Shown: piece after piece, positions 6,757-13,460 of the stretch
Numbering within the stretch: the first letter of the stretch is position 1
Layout of the letters: every line of letters begins with the position of its first letter
Assembly (NCBI GenBank): GCA_029938745.1
Contig: JAOZUJ010000013.1
Location: 3,327 to 16,786, forward strand
Reading direction: 5' to 3'
DNA: 13,460 nucleotides
Source of the DNA: Candidatus Moraniibacteriota bacterium
Lineage (GTDB): Bacteria; Patescibacteriota; Minisyncoccia; Moranbacterales; GCA-2747515
The notes under the pieces: generated by a model
The model's input: the letters and a program-made list of their open reading frames with translations, nothing else
Databases searched by the model: none
What the model was told of the DNA's origin: nothing
Program-made: the position numbers and the translations under genes

Positions 6757-7629
6757 TCAATGATATTGATTAAAACCTGTAATTTTTATCTTTTTATCAA
6801 ATTCTGAAATTTTATCTTTATTTTCCTTGTAAAATTTTTCATATGACTGAGTGTCAATAGCATCAAAGGCATTTAAAATGGATTGTTTAAACTCTTTTGG
6901 GTAATGAGATGCATTCAAATATCTTCTTGCTTTATTTAATCCAGCCTGTCCAAAATATTTATATGCCAATACTAGAAAATTACGTGCACTCCAATATTGC
7001 TCCAAATAAAAACGATCATCACGATAATCAAAATGCCCGCCTGTAAAATGATATGCCCCTGCATCAGGACAATAAAGAACCTTGTATCCAGTCAGCCAGC
7101 TTCGCCAAGAAAGATCAACGTCCTCACAATACATCCAAAAGGACGGATCAAAACCGCCAACTTTCTTAAAAAAATCCGAATTTACAAACAGCAAGAACCC
7201 GCTTGCCCACACCGTTTCATTTGTTTTTTTATCATAGCCTTTTGGATGTTCAAACGGAACTTGGCACGCCTCAACGACACCGACATTTTCACTTTTATCA
7301 TAACACTCTCCAAGTGCATCAAAACATCCTTCATGAAGAGAGACGTCTGGATTAATAATGATAAATTGATCAGTTGGCTTAATCTTTTCAAATGCAAAAT
7401 TATGAGATTCGCCAAATCCCATTTGCTTTTCATCGCTAATCTCCTTTATGACTACTTTGCCAATACGAGTATCGCCATCCCAGATAATTCCATTTCCCGT
7501 ATAATTAATAAAGTAAAGATTAATTTCATTAATATTTTTTTGGCGATTAAGCGAAGGGATTAGCCATGTTCGCACATTTTCAATCTCATCTGCTGAAACA
7601 GAACAAAAAACCGTTATCTTATCACGCAT
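6757..7629 (-). CDS. GT2 family glycosyltransferase (rhamnosyltransferase-like)
   Basis: This 290-residue enzyme shows the layout of dTDP-rhamnosyl transferase-like GT2 proteins. It has GFGESHNFAF (71-80, in place of the common GFGxANN), INPDVSL (92-98, the DxD-type motif with D95), WASGFLLF (141-148), GGFDPSFWMYCEDVDL (158-173, with the ED pair 169-170 as likely base) and a downstream HFTGGHF (194-200). The family transfers a sugar from a nucleotide donor to a growing glycan at the cytoplasmic face of the membrane. Length is normal for a single-domain member. It starts 4 nt after the stop of the tandem glycosyltransferase, so the two are probably translated together. The rhamnose specificity is only family resemblance. 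Confidence 0.88.
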   Translation of the reverse strand: MRDKITVFCSVSADEIENVRTWLIPSLNRQKNINEINLYFINYTGNGIIWDGDTRIGKVVIKEISDEKQMGFGESHNFAFEKIKPTDQFIIINPDVSLHEGCFDALGECYDKSENVGVVEACQVPFEHPKGYDKKTNETVWASGFLLFVNSDFFKKVGGFDPSFWMYCEDVDLSWRSWLTGYKVLYCPDAGAYHFTGGHFDYRDDRFYLEQYWSARNFLVLAYKYFGQAGLNKARRYLNASHYPKEFKQSILNAFDAIDTQSYEKFYKENKDKISEFDKKIKITGFNQYH

Positions 7630-7633
7630 ATTT

Positions 7634-9532
7634 TTATGAAAAATGTTTTTTTATAAATTTACTTGGATTGCGAAATACAAATGCCAATCCAGTCTTAATA
7701 TTTACATATTTTGTACGCAATGTCCAGAATTTTGATGATTGCATTTCTGCAATTTTTGCACGTTCTTTTGTGATAACATCCAATTGCTCACCGATTTGCT
7801 CATCACGCAAATGTACAATACGACTTAGTTCTACAGTTTCCGCATGTTTTTGCGTAACCACATACGCGTAATGTTCTTTGTATAAATTATCATGATTTTG
7901 CACAATTCTTTCAACTAGTTTCTTCGCATTTTTATTTGACGTCTTTACCTTTGATTCAGGACGCACATAGTAATTAAAAAGCACCTCTGGAATTACACGA
8001 ACCATGCATCCCTGTTTCATGATGCGAAGCCAATGATCCCAATCTTCATATCCACGAAGCTTAGCATCATAACCACCTCCACAGTCATGTAAATCCTTGC
8101 GAAAACAGGACGATCCATGAACTGGAGAGTTGACCAACGCATTCTCTATAGTCATATGATCACACAACTCCCACTGTTCAATTCTGTCACCAAAGCACTG
8201 TAAATCACAACTCACAATACCTACCTTTGCATTAGCATCAAAAATATTCTTTACCTTTTCGAGATATGTTGGTTCAATTGTGTCATCAGCATCAAGACAC
8301 ATGATATAATTTGATTTTGCTCTCTTGATACCTTCATTGCGTGCAACTGATACTCCACTGTTTTTTTCCAATCTTATAACATGAACCTTCTTTTCTATTT
8401 CATCAAGTACTTTTTGTGTATCTTTGTCTGGTGACTTATCATCTACTACAATTACTTCTATATTTTCTAGTGTCTGTGCAAACACTGAATCAATTGCTTT
8501 TGGTAAAAACTCACCCAAATTATAGCATGGGATGATAATGGAGAAATCATACTGCGTACCATTTTTCATCAAGTCAGAATTTTGATATCGTGATAATTTC
8601 AGTTCATTAATGAAAGTGTTGTATTCACGACCAATTTCTTGTGTTATGTTTTTAATTTTTACATTCATTTCATCAGAATGTTCATTGCCATTATTTTTTT
8701 GCCTATAAGAATAGTACTGAATAACTCTATCCAAAAATGGATATTTATTACATAATTGTATTCGAACAATGGTATTCTGCCAAATTTTGTACTCAAGCTT
8801 TTTGTAATCACGATGATAATCATGGTACAAAATTATTCGCGGATCGTATCTAAAACTATTTTTACTATATCCATAAAATTCTAACATGCGATACTGCAGA
8901 ACCAGTCCCTCACCACCCGCCAAAGAGTCTTCAAACCCTCCCGCTTCTATATAATCATCAGTTCGCCACACAGAATTCCCTTCCGCATCAATAATGGCGA
9001 CAATTGCATCATCGCCAATATCATAGTGCGCTGGCATAAAGTCTTTTTGCAACTCATCGTTGATTGGCAAAACCTTCCCTCTTACTGCCACAACATTGCT
9101 ATTTTGCATAATATTTAAAACATTCTCCATATAATTAGATGGATTGTAACCATCTGCATCGCCAAAAACCAAAATATCAGTATTAGCATATACTGCTCCG
9201 ACATTTCTACCACCACAACAACCTAAATTATTTTTTGCTTTAATATATAAAACATCAAAATTCTTAACTTTTTCAACGGTTCCATCATCAAGTCCATTGT
9301 CTACCAAAATAATTTCAAAATCTTGATTTGTTTGCTTTTTCCAATATTCTAAATTTCTTATCAAATCATCGCCTTCATTATAAGCAACAATAACAACTGA
9401 TGCTCTTGCGTCAGCGTTTCTCTTGCCATGTTGCACAATATGATCAATCTCATCTTGATATGCTTCTTTTGATATTGTCTTATCTTTTAAAGATAATTGT
9501 ATTTTTTTGTTTGGTGAATATTTAACAATCAT
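7634..9532 (-). CDS. Two-domain GT2 glycosyltransferase with C-terminal helical tail
   Basis: This 632-residue protein contains two complete GT-A domains. Domain 1 (about 44-240) has VVIVAYNEG, LVDNG (76-80) and FGDADG (123-128, the DxD). Domain 2 (about 328-530) has SIIIPCYNLGEFL, VVDDKSPD (362-369), CLDADD (412-417) and GYEDWDHWLR (494-503, likely base E496/D497). In domain 1 the ED pair is replaced by GGEGLVL (206-212), so it may use E208 or be altered in activity. The last 80 residues are charged and probably helical, with QSSKFWTLRTK near the end as in many polysaccharide glycosyltransferases. Such double enzymes can add two sugars in turn. Its ATG overlaps the stop of the preceding gene by 4 bp (ATGA, 9529-9532), indicating translational coupling. 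Confidence 0.9.
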   Translation of the reverse strand: MIVKYSPNKKIQLSLKDKTISKEAYQDEIDHIVQHGKRNADARASVVIVAYNEGDDLIRNLEYWKKQTNQDFEIILVDNGLDDGTVEKVKNFDVLYIKAKNNLGCCGGRNVGAVYANTDILVFGDADGYNPSNYMENVLNIMQNSNVVAVRGKVLPINDELQKDFMPAHYDIGDDAIVAIIDAEGNSVWRTDDYIEAGGFEDSLAGGEGLVLQYRMLEFYGYSKNSFRYDPRIILYHDYHRDYKKLEYKIWQNTIVRIQLCNKYPFLDRVIQYYSYRQKNNGNEHSDEMNVKIKNITQEIGREYNTFINELKLSRYQNSDLMKNGTQYDFSIIIPCYNLGEFLPKAIDSVFAQTLENIEVIVVDDKSPDKDTQKVLDEIEKKVHVIRLEKNSGVSVARNEGIKRAKSNYIMCLDADDTIEPTYLEKVKNIFDANAKVGIVSCDLQCFGDRIEQWELCDHMTIENALVNSPVHGSSCFRKDLHDCGGGYDAKLRGYEDWDHWLRIMKQGCMVRVIPEVLFNYYVRPESKVKTSNKNAKKLVERIVQNHDNLYKEHYAYVVTQKHAETVELSRIVHLRDEQIGEQLDVITKERAKIAEMQSSKFWTLRTKYVNIKTGLAFVFRNPSKFIKKHFS

Positions 9533-10560
9533 TTTTCTAATAATATTTTAATAAAATTATATGGATACGTAATCAACTTATATGGTTTTTTAATGGAGCG
9601 ATAGAACAAGTCACCAAGCTGGAGCGATTTGGAATCACTCAAATTCTTCAATCTTTTCTCTTTTTGCCACAATTGACCTTCTTCATCTCTTAATAATTTG
9701 TTTACTTCTTTTATTTCCTCATCATGTTGTATTTTGCACCTTTCCATCAAGAATATTTTTTTTGACAATTTAGCAATGTCTTTTAAACACTTTATGTCTA
9801 CGTCATCTACATTGAATCTATTATGATAATATTTACTAAAAGTCTTTATTGAAAAATATGTCATTTTTTTATCAATAATATTTTGCTCAACTCGTGCCAA
9901 TCTATTTTCTGTGACTTCAAAATTACTTGAATTTGTTACACTTGGCGGATTATGCCACACACAATAATCCTCAAAACAATCCTCGATTGAAATAAATGCT
10001 CGCTTGTGTAATCCCTGGTTGACAAATCTATATGTATGTTCTGTATGACCGAATCTTTTCCATTTCGCAAACTCTTCATGAAATCCCCCAACCTTCTCAA
10101 TGCCTTCTCGCGTAAAAAAATTAAATGATGCACTTCCATAATTATAAAAATTAATTTTTTCACCACCACATTCATCAGAATCAATATTTCCAAAAAAACG
10201 ACACCTTTCATCTAAACTCATATGATAAAATCCACATTTATTTGCAATGTCAACATGTTTTGCGAATATTGATTCATTCAATAACTCAACGTCATCCTCA
10301 AGAAAAAAATAATAATCATAATCATTAAATTTTTCTAAAATTCTATTTTTAGAAATGCCAACACCTTCTCGTTTTTCAGAATAAATCAAAGGAATTTTAT
10401 ATCTCTCACAAAATTCTATTGTTTCTTCATTGTTGCCGTCTAGTGACACCACAAAATCACATGCATCAATATCTTGACAATATTTTATAAAATCGTATGC
10501 ATAAGCTTTTATTTGATCTGGCCTATTACACGTATTAATACAGATAAGTGTTTTCATCAT
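9529..10560 (-). CDS. GT2-like glycosyltransferase
   Basis: This 343-residue protein opens with a GT-A strand LICINTCNRPDQ (5-16), followed by a second strand ending VVSLDGN (37-43). It has a clear metal-binding motif FFLEDDVEL (85-93, E88-D89-D90). KVGGFHEEF (156-164) and RFGHTEHTYR (169-178) occupy the position of the GGF...GxE(D/E) acceptor/base region of GT2 enzymes, with E174 as the candidate base. The last 100 residues are charged and likely helical and end in a basic, hydrophobic segment (KKPYKLITYPYNFIKILLEK), which could touch the membrane. Two ATGs stand in tandem at 10555-10560; I used the first. It lies 4 nt after the DUF6020-like gene and overlaps the next gene by 4 bp. Substrate unknown. 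Confidence 0.82.
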   Translation of the reverse strand: MMKTLICINTCNRPDQIKAYAYDFIKYCQDIDACDFVVSLDGNNEETIEFCERYKIPLIYSEKREGVGISKNRILEKFNDYDYYFFLEDDVELLNESIFAKHVDIANKCGFYHMSLDERCRFFGNIDSDECGGEKINFYNYGSASFNFFTREGIEKVGGFHEEFAKWKRFGHTEHTYRFVNQGLHKRAFISIEDCFEDYCVWHNPPSVTNSSNFEVTENRLARVEQNIIDKKMTYFSIKTFSKYYHNRFNVDDVDIKCLKDIAKLSKKIFLMERCKIQHDEEIKEVNKLLRDEEGQLWQKEKRLKNLSDSKSLQLGDLFYRSIKKPYKLITYPYNFIKILLEK

Positions 10561-10564
10561 TTTT

Positions 10565-11929
10565 TTATTTAATAATTTTATATTCCAATGATATCATTGG
10601 AATCGATATAAATAAAGATAAATAATAAAAATAATAATATCTCCAATCACCATCAACATTAAATATGAATAAAAATGGCAACGAAATGAGCAACATAATC
10701 GTGTACACCTGGATACACTTATTCTTTTTGATTATAGAATATACAAATAATACCACTAACATCAAAAGAGGCACTAAGCTATTCCATACTATCAATTTAA
10801 TATGCCCAACTTCTGACGCTTCTGCCAATGATAAAAGAATTTGATACGTATTTTCATGCAGTGGACTTAAATATAATTTCATATCATTTTTACTTATGCC
10901 ATGAGTAGCCACTGTTTCCATGCCCATTAAACCAGCCATCATCAATTCAAATCGTTGTAATAAAAAAGTATCTAAATTTCTAAAGAGATGTTGTATAAAA
11001 AATTCATTTTTGATTTCAGTCCAAAACTCTCTTGAATTAAACATATCACGATCAATTTCATTGATTGATCCCCAATATATTGGGTTCCAGGTTAGCGGCG
11101 TATATTTTTCGTATAAAATATTACCAGGTATCAATTTTTCTAATAACATTTTAGATTCTTCCGAAATATAAGCATTTGATTCATCAACATAAAAACCAAC
11201 CATAGAATGATATATGTATACATCCTTACTCCAAAAAGGCTTTGGAGTAACACTTAATTGATGAGGTACAATAAAATTTAGTAAAAAAAATATACATACT
11301 ATAATGAAACTAAATATAATTTTTTGTTTCAATCCAATAAAATAAAAACTTATCAACAAAGGAATAAACAAGAGATAAATAATTCCATTATGTCTAAAAT
11401 ATATAACAATTACACTCAATAATAAAATAATTAACCAGTCTAATAATTTCCACCTTGATAATAATTTATCATATTTTAATTTAGTGTACAAAAAAAATGA
11501 CAAGCCAATTAATGCCAGAGAAAATGGGATGTCCTTCCAAAGAGTAATCGTATAGAGTCCAATAGGGATAGATATGCAGTATAATAATACAAGAAATACT
11601 ATCATTTTTTTTATCCCCTTCTCATAAAAATAACTAAAAATTAAAGAAAATATTAAAGAAGCAAAAAATATTTGTACTACAGCGATTGTTGCTGGACTGT
11701 CAAAAAATTTAATCAGAACAGAAAAATAAAGAGTATGTAAATACGGATGAGTATCATTTAAATGTAAATTCACAGCTTGTTCCCACTGCACGACAGAATC
11801 ATGAGACATGAGCCCCGGATAAAAAGCCAAAAGCCAAATTATATGTACAAAAAACAAAATTGGAAATATAAAAAATATAATTTTATTTTCTTTAAAGAAT
11901 ATTTTAAATCTTAAACTTATTTCTTTCAT
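10565..11929 (-). CDS. Polytopic membrane protein, DUF6020-like (GT-C type)
   Basis: This 454-residue protein has about ten or more hydrophobic segments. After the first helix comes YPGLMSHDSVVQWEQA (37-52), then DTHPYLHTL (59-67), the arrangement of an acidic first outer loop followed by HP seen in DUF6020 proteins and GT-C enzymes generally; D44 and H61 are the obvious candidate active-site residues. RHNG further on also fits. GT-C enzymes use polyprenyl-phosphate sugars and act on the outer face of the membrane. A large outer loop (about residues 230-340) contains the segment WSKDVYIYHSMVGFYVDES. The start ATG overlaps the stop of the GT39-like gene (ATGA, 11926-11929). Enzyme activity of DUF6020 proteins is not established, so glycosyltransfer is inferred from fold and context. 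Confidence 0.75.
   Translation of the reverse strand: MKEISLRFKIFFKENKIIFFIFPILFFVHIIWLLAFYPGLMSHDSVVQWEQAVNLHLNDTHPYLHTLYFSVLIKFFDSPATIAVVQIFFASLIFSLIFSYFYEKGIKKMIVFLVLLYCISIPIGLYTITLWKDIPFSLALIGLSFFLYTKLKYDKLLSRWKLLDWLIILLLSVIVIYFRHNGIIYLLFIPLLISFYFIGLKQKIIFSFIIVCIFFLLNFIVPHQLSVTPKPFWSKDVYIYHSMVGFYVDESNAYISEESKMLLEKLIPGNILYEKYTPLTWNPIYWGSINEIDRDMFNSREFWTEIKNEFFIQHLFRNLDTFLLQRFELMMAGLMGMETVATHGISKNDMKLYLSPLHENTYQILLSLAEASEVGHIKLIVWNSLVPLLMLVVLFVYSIIKKNKCIQVYTIMLLISLPFLFIFNVDGDWRYYYFYYLSLFISIPMISLEYKIIK
10582..10603. repeat. 22-nt perfect palindrome near the 3' end of the DUF6020-like gene
   Basis: The arm attccaatgat is followed immediately by its exact reverse complement. It encodes residues IPMISLE near the C-terminus and ends 15 nt before the stop codon region and about 20-40 nt before the ATG of the next gene. 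In the minus-sense RNA it could form a hairpin at the gene junction; there is no U-tract, so it is not a typical terminator. Confidence 0.85.
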
Positions 11930-13416
11930 AATTCATCATTAATTTTATATATCAAAAATGATCCAACGCGATCAACCAAATCATTCTCATCAAAAATTTT
12001 ATATGAGTTACTCTTATTGCTACCAGCCTTATACATTGACCTCTGAAAATAATGCACAGAAAGAGCATAATATCCATTCTCTACAGGCCTTCTTGATCCC
12101 CACCAAGGAATAACTGATCGGGATTCCGAGTCTCCCAACTCCTTCTTAAGTATAATTAATTTTGAGTCTTTGCCTGCATATGATCTGAAATGCGGACCCA
12201 TATAATCTACATGTATATTATCAATTTCTGGATGAATATCAAGATAAGATCTTAACCGCACCAAATCTTGACCCCAATCAACATTTGAATCAGCAACATA
12301 TTCGTACCCTCTTTCAGTACCTCCAAAAAAAATATTATGATAGGCCAGGTAATGAGGATATGCATTAACAACTATTATTACCAACATGCTGACCATCATT
12401 GTTACAAAAAAGGCCCATTGTTTTATGTGATAAATCTTCGGAAGCATACGTAAAGAAATTTTCCAAAGAGTCAATGCCGATAAAACATAGATTGGCGGTA
12501 AAATTGGAAATATGTGTCTAAATCCGATGAATAGTGTTGAATTCATACTTTGATAAGAGTAAAAAACAACAAATAGTATCAACACACATTCAAACAAATG
12601 ATTATCAAAAAAAATCATAACCAGTTTCCAATTGTGGCGCGATTTTTTAACTACAAGTTTATTTGTTATTAATAACAAATAAAATAACACAGAAATTAAT
12701 GCGATGCTATATATAAATAGATGAACTACAGTTTGCTTTGCAATAAATAAAAATGGAAAATAATACAATTTCAAAATATTTTCAGATTTACTATCAACCA
12801 TCTCCCCCATGAAATAAAAATACTTACCTTCAGAAACAGTTTTATATGTTTTGAATATTCCAAATGCATGCGTCGCAAATGGTCTAGTAATAAATTTTTG
12901 ATCTAATATAGATATGGCGCCATTTCCAATATCATAAATTTTTTCAGTATTTTTTGAAAAATAATTAATACTATCCGTACTTATTTTTCCAGCATCCATA
13001 TCATATCCCGTTATTATATATAACGCCCATATAAAAACAATACTTATTGATATAGCAATCAAATAATTGATTATACTTTTTTTTACAAGTAGAAATGCAG
13101 AATAACTATTTCTTTGTACAATCCTTATCACAAGATAAACAACAAAAAATGTTGATAAATATATTACCAATAACAAGGATGAGTGTTTAGACGACATCGC
13201 CAAAGCAACAATTAGTCCAAATACAATTGCTGAACGCAAGCTATTTTCTTTAAGAAATACTACAAAATAATACATGGAAAGGAACATGAATATTGCACCT
13301 CCGACATCAGTAGTAACATAGTGATTATGTGCGATCATATTAGGATCTAATAAAAACAAACCGGAAATTAATAAACCAGTCCATTCATTCGCTAATTGTT
13401 TTCCTAGATGATACAA
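11926..13416 (-). CDS. GT39/PMT-like membrane glycosyltransferase, N-terminus missing or frameshifted
   Basis: The 496 readable residues are a GT-C membrane enzyme of the PMT/GT39 type. Signatures are LLDPNMIAHNHYVTTDVGG (22-40), YFMGE (201-205), YYFPFLFIAKQTV (218-230), GFRHIFPILPP (298-308) and, strongest, NAYPHYLAYHN...GGTERGYEYVADSNVDWGQDL (351-384). Such enzymes move a sugar from polyprenyl-phosphate to a protein or glycan at the outer face. The usual first helix and the first outer loop with its catalytic Asp, about 100 residues or more, are absent. The only start in this frame is a TTG at 13414-13416 without a ribosome binding site, and upstream in frame there is a TAA at 13447-13449, inside the window. 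A different frame stays open to the window edge. So the gene is either frameshifted near the T-run at 13415-13420 or a 5'-truncated remnant. It is translationally coupled to the DUF6020-like gene by a 4-bp overlap. Confidence 0.75.
   Translation of the reverse strand: MYHLGKQLANEWTGLLISGLFLLDPNMIAHNHYVTTDVGGAIFMFLSMYYFVVFLKENSLRSAIVFGLIVALAMSSKHSSLLLVIYLSTFFVVYLVIRIVQRNSYSAFLLVKKSIINYLIAISISIVFIWALYIITGYDMDAGKISTDSINYFSKNTEKIYDIGNGAISILDQKFITRPFATHAFGIFKTYKTVSEGKYFYFMGEMVDSKSENILKLYYFPFLFIAKQTVVHLFIYSIALISVLFYLLLITNKLVVKKSRHNWKLVMIFFDNHLFECVLILFVVFYSYQSMNSTLFIGFRHIFPILPPIYVLSALTLWKISLRMLPKIYHIKQWAFFVTMMVSMLVIIVVNAYPHYLAYHNIFFGGTERGYEYVADSNVDWGQDLVRLRSYLDIHPEIDNIHVDYMGPHFRSYAGKDSKLIILKKELGDSESRSVIPWWGSRRPVENGYYALSVHYFQRSMYKAGSNKSNSYKIFDENDLVDRVGSFLIYKINDEL
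12658..12683. repeat. 26-nt perfect palindrome inside the GT39-like gene
   Basis: The arm tttatttgttatt is followed directly by its exact reverse complement, with no spacer. It encodes the end of a membrane helix and the following loop (FYLLLITNK). It is composed almost only of A and T. The structure is directly visible; a role is unknown. Confidence 0.85.
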
Positions 13417-13460
13417 AAAAGATAAAGGGGTGAAGCTATGTATATTTTAAAATCATTAAA

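Noticed and set aside
6997..7563. Plus-strand open frame of 188 codons
   Set aside because: It runs fully antisense to the well-supported rhamnosyltransferase-like gene, has biased, low-information composition and no recognisable domain or start signal.
10332..10355. 9-bp inverted repeat with a 6-nt loop in a glycosyltransferase gene
   Set aside because: Very AT-rich and inside a gene; stems of this size with a loop are expected by chance in this composition.
11071..11084. 14-nt palindrome cccaatatattggg
   Set aside because: One or two palindromes of this length are expected by chance in 13 kb of this composition.
1..13460. CRISPR array, tRNA or rRNA genes, or insertion sequences
   Set aside because: No regularly spaced repeats, no cloverleaf or rRNA-like segments and no transposase-like frames were seen on either strand.
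1..13460. Recoding of TGA as an amino acid, as in some Patescibacteria
   Set aside because: TGA ends three of the glycan genes at natural family lengths, two of them in ATGA overlaps with the next start.

Overview
The window is AT-rich (roughly one third G+C by eye) and looks like bacterial chromosomal DNA from an organism that builds and decorates its cell surface. Genes are tightly packed and none of the eight testable start codons has a GGAGG-like ribosome binding site. TGA is used as an ordinary stop (at 6757, 9529 and 11926), so recoding of TGA is excluded. The small genes, a secreted S8 protease with DUF5648-type repeats, many GT2 enzymes and no SD sites would suit a Patescibacteria/CPR-type genome. 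That placement is an inference; a Bacteroidota-like organism is the main alternative. No marker gene is present.

Layout, left side (plus strand): the last codons of a cut-off gene (2-85), a degenerate interspersed repeat (99-126), a small membrane-anchored eight-cysteine protein (198-695), a 122-nt leader with inverted repeats, and a secreted subtilisin-like protease (818-2650). The protease carries three C-terminal repeats of the YRFWSD...HFYT...W.YEG type (DUF5648-like).

A strong two-way terminator (2712-2736) separates this half from a long minus-strand gene train. Its last gene (2749-4893) is a secreted right-handed beta-helix protein that carries the same kind of three-repeat tail. The two convergent genes therefore point their homologous tails at each other.

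Upstream of the beta-helix gene, reading right to left on the minus strand, lie two polytopic GT-C-type membrane proteins (a GT39/PMT-like enzyme whose 5' end is missing or frameshifted, and a DUF6020-like protein) and four cytoplasmic GT2-type glycosyltransferases. These six genes are joined by 4-bp overlaps or gaps of 4-18 nt, so they are probably one operon for a surface glycan. No flippase, polymerase or initiating sugar-phosphate transferase lies inside the window; they may be to the right of it.

The most interesting signal is the shared three-repeat tail on two unrelated secreted proteins beside a glycan-synthesis operon. This suggests, without proving, that the tail binds the cell surface or a glycan. 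Other points worth checking are the broken start of the GT39 gene, three long perfect palindromes (26, 22 and 26 nt), and the structured leader of the protease gene.
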